Positions 17,223-19,929 of a stretch of 19,929 nucleotides of DNA are shown piece after piece (positions within the stretch are counted from its first letter, which is position 1; each line of letters opens with the position of its first letter). The stretch lies in assembly GCF_030651745.1 (NCBI RefSeq), contig NZ_JAUSCC010000030.1, forward strand, positions 1 through 19,929, read 5' to 3'. The notes beneath the pieces are model-generated. The model was given only the letters and a program-made list of their open reading frames with translations, was not told the DNA's origin and ran no database searches. Both the position numbers and the translations under genes were made by a program. The stretch is from Methylophaga sp. GTDB taxonomy: Bacteria; Pseudomonadota; Gammaproteobacteria; Nitrosococcales; Methylophagaceae.

Positions 17223-18293
17223 TTAAGAATACAAATGGCTGTTCAGATAACGATGGTGTGCATGGCGTAATAACACCATCACCACTGCTGCCACTGGTAA
17301 GGCCAGTAACACGCCCACAAAACCAAATAACGTGCCACCGGCCATTACCGCAAAGATAACGGCGACAGGATGCAGGCCAATTCGCTCACCGACAAAGCGT
17401 GGTGTTAAAAACATGCTTTCAATTGACTGGGCAAAACCGAATACCAGCACCACCATTAATACCGGCATCCATTCCTGAAATTGTAAATACGCAGCTAGTC
17501 CAGCCAGGGTAATACCTACAAATAATCCGAGATATGGCACAAAACTTACCACCCCGGCGATAACACCTAATAACAATGCCAAATCCAGGCCAATGAACAT
17601 AAGGCCGATGCTGTAAATAATGGATAACGCTAACATGACCATTAATTGGCCGCGTAAAAAACCTGCCAGCATATCGTCACATTCAATGGTGATTTGAGTG
17701 ATCTTGTCAGCATGTTTGCGTGGTAAAACCTCACGGATTCGTGCTACAAGCTCATCCCAATCCCTTAAAAGATAGAAGGTCAACACCGGAATCAGCACCA
17801 GATTGGTCAGTAATTGCAAGATAACCATTCCGGAATGGGTCATATAGCCAAACAGATCACCCGCAAATTTTCCCGCTTCAGACCAATAATCTTTAAACGC
17901 CGTTTTAAGCGTATTCAGATCAATCATTTCGGTGGATAAACCAATTGTTTGTAATACAGGTTCGATCGAACTTTGCAATTGATCCAGGTAATTGGGCATT
18001 TTTTCAAACAGAGAGACCAACTGTCCGCTCAACATGGGGATAAAGATTAATAACAGAATCAGCCCACTGAGTAGAAACACTCCGAACACCACACAAACCG
18101 CACCGGTTCGAGATAAGCGGGACTTTTCCAGTCTGTCGACCAGAGGATCACCAAGATAGGCTAACAAAGCGGCAACAAAGAAAGGTGTTAATACTGAGGA
18201 AAGCCGCATTACCAGCCAACCGCCAAGAATTAACAGCCCTAACAGCAAAACTTTATTGGTATCGCTAATCAGTTTTTGTTCTTCTGACGCCAC
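17223..18293 (-). CDS. AI-2E family transporter (PerM-like inner membrane permease)
   Basis: About 356 residues with several hydrophobic segments: one pair near residues 16-75, a soluble loop carrying FEKMPNYLDQLQSS, then a cluster to the C-terminus. The signature GLHPVAVIFAVMAGGTLFGFVGVLLALP-like block near the end is diagnostic for the AI-2E/PerM family (written here only as GLHPVAV...LFGFVGVLLALP). Members export or take up varied small molecules; the substrate here is unknown. I prefer the GTG at 18291-18293 because a GGGGA site precedes it by 7 nt. The longer version would use TTG at 18308. The start lies within the end of the CDP-alcohol phosphatidyltransferase gene (25-nt overlap). Confidence 0.87.
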   Translation of the reverse strand: MASEEQKLISDTNKVLLLGLLILGGWLVMRLSSVLTPFFVAALLAYLGDPLVDRLEKSRLSRTGAVCVVFGVFLLSGLILLLIFIPMLSGQLVSLFEKMPNYLDQLQSSIEPVLQTIGLSTEMIDLNTLKTAFKDYWSEAGKFAGDLFGYMTHSGMVILQLLTNLVLIPVLTFYLLRDWDELVARIREVLPRKHADKITQITIECDDMLAGFLRGQLMVMLALSIIYSIGLMFIGLDLALLLGVIAGVVSFVPYLGLFVGITLAGLAAYLQFQEWMPVLMVVLVFGFAQSIESMFLTPRFVGERIGLHPVAVIFAVMAGGTLFGFVGVLLALPVAAVVMVLLRHAHHRYLNSHLYS

Positions 18294-18823
18294 GCGTTTG
18301 TCCCCCAAACCACAATATATTCACTGCCACTAATGATGACACTCGCCACCACCAACCAGATCAAGGTTGTGCTCCATGTTGCAGCCTGCGGCAGCCACTG
18401 TTGTTGTACAATGACCAGCAAGACTAATGCAATTTGAAATACCGTATTGATTTTGCTGCTCCAGAGCGGAGTCAGTTCGTATTCACCAAACTTAAGATGA
18501 TAAGCCAAAGCACCACAGACAATCAGAATATCTCTGCCAAGCACCAGCAATAATAGCCACAACGGCAATAATTGCATATAGGTTAATGTAGCAAATGTGG
18601 CCACCAGTAAAAGTTTATCCGCCAAAGGATCAATAATCGATCCCAGGCGACTTTGCCAATGGAAATGTCGGGCCAGAAAGCCATCCAAGCCATCTGAAAT
18701 ACCTGCTATCGCGACCAGTAATAATGCAACTGAAAAGTTTTCGTGCAGCATCAACCAGACAATTGGCCCTACCAATAAAATTCTAAACAGACAAATGAGA
18801 TTGGGAATATCCCGTGGACTCAA
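18269..18823 (-). CDS. CDP-alcohol phosphatidyltransferase family protein (PgsA-like)
   Basis: 184-residue membrane protein with the full CDP-alcohol phosphatidyltransferase motif: D44, D47-G48, A51-R52, G61, D65 and D69 (in GFLARHFHWQSRLGSIIDPLADK-type order). Four to six hydrophobic helices surround it. The N-terminus IPNLICLFRILLVGP parallels PgsA's IPTLLTLFRV, so phosphatidylglycerophosphate synthesis is possible, but it has GRDILI where E. coli PgsA has AREIII, so it may be a paralogue with another alcohol acceptor. The TTG at 18821-18823 overlaps the TGA of the DUF2066 gene (TTGA) and lacks a strong ribosome binding site; no other start keeps the N-terminal helix. It should be judged against any second pgsA in the genome. 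Confidence 0.85.
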   Translation of the reverse strand: MSPRDIPNLICLFRILLVGPIVWLMLHENFSVALLLVAIAGISDGLDGFLARHFHWQSRLGSIIDPLADKLLLVATFATLTYMQLLPLWLLLLVLGRDILIVCGALAYHLKFGEYELTPLWSSKINTVFQIALVLLVIVQQQWLPQAATWSTTLIWLVVASVIISGSEYIVVWGTNAWRQKNKN

Positions 18824-19866
18824 GGTAATAACCGATATTGCAGACCAGTATTGTCAGTAGAATCAGGTTGAACCACCCGCCCCATCGACAGTAATTGACG
18901 GAATCTTTCTGGTTCAGCTTGTATAACTAAAACCAAATCGAGCTTCTCGGTGCCCAAACTGCCGACTTTGATATCCGTTACAACCTGCAAACTCCCCAGG
19001 TAATCCATTAATCGACTGTAATCATCAAAATCATTCACACCAGACACCTCCATAGTCAACTCGACATCACCAGCACTGCTGATTGGCATGTTCAGGCGTC
19101 GACCCAGACGGTCAGCGAGTTCATCTACACCTTGTTGAATGGCTGTCTGCACATTACCTTGGCTTGACCAGCGTTCAATATCATCACCAAGAATTGCCTG
19201 CCAGCTGATTTCAGTCGCCTCAGCATTGCCAACCACACGGGCTGTTACCACAATAGAAGCGCCATAGCGTTCTGAAGCCTGCTGTACAGCGGTAGTATTA
19301 CCGGTGGAAATATCGTTGAGACTCAGTTGGCTTTGATCTTCCAAATCCAATAATGGCATCAGTAGTGGAATACCTCGCTTTTTAGCGGCTTGTTCGATTT
19401 GCAAAATCAAGGAATCTTCATCACGTTCAGTGATTAATTGTTGTTTGCCCTGGTAATCAATAGCCACCCATAATAACGACTCGGGGCGAATTTTGTCCCA
19501 GACAGGCAAACCAATGCGTTGTAATGCGGTATTGATGCCATTGGCATTAAAATCCAGAGTCAAAATCAATTGCTGCTGTGACATATCACTATCACTGTCG
19601 GTAACTGCTACCTGTTGATAATAATACTGGTCGATGTAACGCTCTGCGTCAGTGACCAGCGCGGAAATATCCGCCTGCTCTACTGCGCGTCGATCACCAA
19701 CCACCTTAACGACAACCTGCTTAAGCAAATCCGGCGCAAGACGTTTGCGATCCTGCTCATTTTGCGACTCGATGGGCGCTTGAGCTTTATACAAATCAGT
19801 AACTTCCGCTGCGGAGGCAATCGACGCAGCGAAAACGAAAATCAGTGAGAAAAATAATCTAGGCAT
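18820..19866 (-). CDS. DUF2066 domain protein, exported, function unknown
   Basis: 348 residues. The N-terminus (MPRLFFSLIFVFAASIASA, then AEV) is a clear Sec signal peptide with an A-x-A cleavage site, so the protein is probably periplasmic. The rest fits the DUF2066 family: an early DRKRLAPDLLKQVVVKVVGDRR segment (residues about 40-60), then QYYYQQV and LTLDFNANGINTALQRIGLPVW. No catalytic motif is recognised. It is the first gene of a packed six-gene run on this strand, and it is divergent from the presumed purM, an arrangement seen in other gammaproteobacteria such as Pseudomonas. The ATG at 19864-19866 has no Shine-Dalgarno, and an extended -10 box lies 7-12 nt before it. Confidence 0.85.
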   Translation of the reverse strand: MPRLFFSLIFVFAASIASAAEVTDLYKAQAPIESQNEQDRKRLAPDLLKQVVVKVVGDRRAVEQADISALVTDAERYIDQYYYQQVAVTDSDSDMSQQQLILTLDFNANGINTALQRIGLPVWDKIRPESLLWVAIDYQGKQQLITERDEDSLILQIEQAAKKRGIPLLMPLLDLEDQSQLSLNDISTGNTTAVQQASERYGASIVVTARVVGNAEATEISWQAILGDDIERWSSQGNVQTAIQQGVDELADRLGRRLNMPISSAGDVELTMEVSGVNDFDDYSRLMDYLGSLQVVTDIKVGSLGTEKLDLVLVIQAEPERFRQLLSMGRVVQPDSTDNTGLQYRLLP

Positions 19867-19872
19867 TGTGGT

Positions 19873-19901
19873 ATTCTAACACGCTGTTTTTTGTGTGTGA
19901 T
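19873..19901 (-). promoter_or_regulatory. Extended -10 promoter for the DUF2066 operon
   Basis: Minus-strand TGTTAGAAT (complement of 19873-19881) combines the TGn extension with a five-of-six -10 hexamer. ATCACA (19896-19901) is a four-of-six -35 at 17-nt spacing. Predicted initiation is near 19866, the A of the ATG, which would make the mRNA leaderless or nearly so. Confidence 0.5.
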
Positions 19902-19924
19902 GTCCAAATAATCAGGAAGCCAGC

Positions 19925-19929
19925 ATGAC
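19925..19929 (+). CDS. Start of a divergent gene, probably phosphoribosylformylglycinamidine cyclo-ligase (purM)
   Basis: Only ATGAC is inside the window (Met, then Thr whatever the third base). AGGAAG at 19914-19919, 5 nt upstream, is a strong ribosome binding site, so a gene starts here. The identity purM is inferred solely from the known divergent purM/DUF2066 arrangement in gammaproteobacteria; no protein sequence can confirm it. Confidence 0.4.

Overview
This window looks like ordinary chromosomal core sequence from a gammaproteobacterium. The evidence is the paired holD-rimI genes, an IlvI/IlvH acetolactate synthase, a 348-residue PyrC of the E. coli type, Hda, RecJ, and the arrangement of a DUF2066 gene divergent from the start of what is probably purM. 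By eye the base composition is moderately AT-leaning. Together with the gene order this would fit a Methylophaga/Piscirickettsiaceae-like lineage, but that placement is a guess. I see no rRNA, tRNA, insertion sequence, prophage, CRISPR array or other sign of horizontal transfer, and no gene-free stretch longer than 300 bases.

Region 1 (1-6910, all minus strand) is a branched-chain amino acid block read right to left: ilvI, ilvH, ilvC, a strong hairpin terminator, pssA, leuA, holD, rimI, and the first codons of sodB at the left edge. ilvI/ilvH and leuA/holD/rimI are joined by short stop-start overlaps, which suggests translational coupling. Acetolactate synthase (IlvIH) and ketol-acid reductoisomerase (IlvC) feed 2-oxoisovalerate production, and LeuA diverts that product to leucine. 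pssA (phosphatidylserine synthesis), holD (Pol III psi), rimI (ribosomal protein acetylation) and sodB (superoxide removal) are neighbours by synteny.

Region 2 (7081-10579) holds pyrC (plus; dihydroorotase), metY (minus; O-acetylhomoserine sulfhydrylase, convergent with pyrC across a perfect hairpin), and a plus-strand pair made of a DJ-1/Hsp31-like protein and the parvulin PpiC. The pair ends at a bidirectional terminator shared with dinG.

Region 3 (10624-19866, all minus strand) has two packed gene groups. Downstream are ldhA and dinG, which abut with zero spacing. Upstream is a six-gene run: DUF2066 secreted protein, CDP-alcohol phosphatidyltransferase, AI-2E/PerM-family permease, hda, RpfE-like protein and recJ. 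Its junctions are only overlaps or gaps of 13 nt or less, and two genes use non-ATG starts. At the right edge the first five bases of a divergent gene, probably purM, are visible behind a good ribosome binding site.

I found no new multi-gene system. The points most worth checking are the candidate leaderless transcripts of pyrC and the DUF2066 gene, the GEG variant of the thiamine-diphosphate motif in IlvI, the altered clamp-binding motif with an intact P-loop in Hda, and the uncharacterised RpfE-like protein overlapping hda and abutting recJ.
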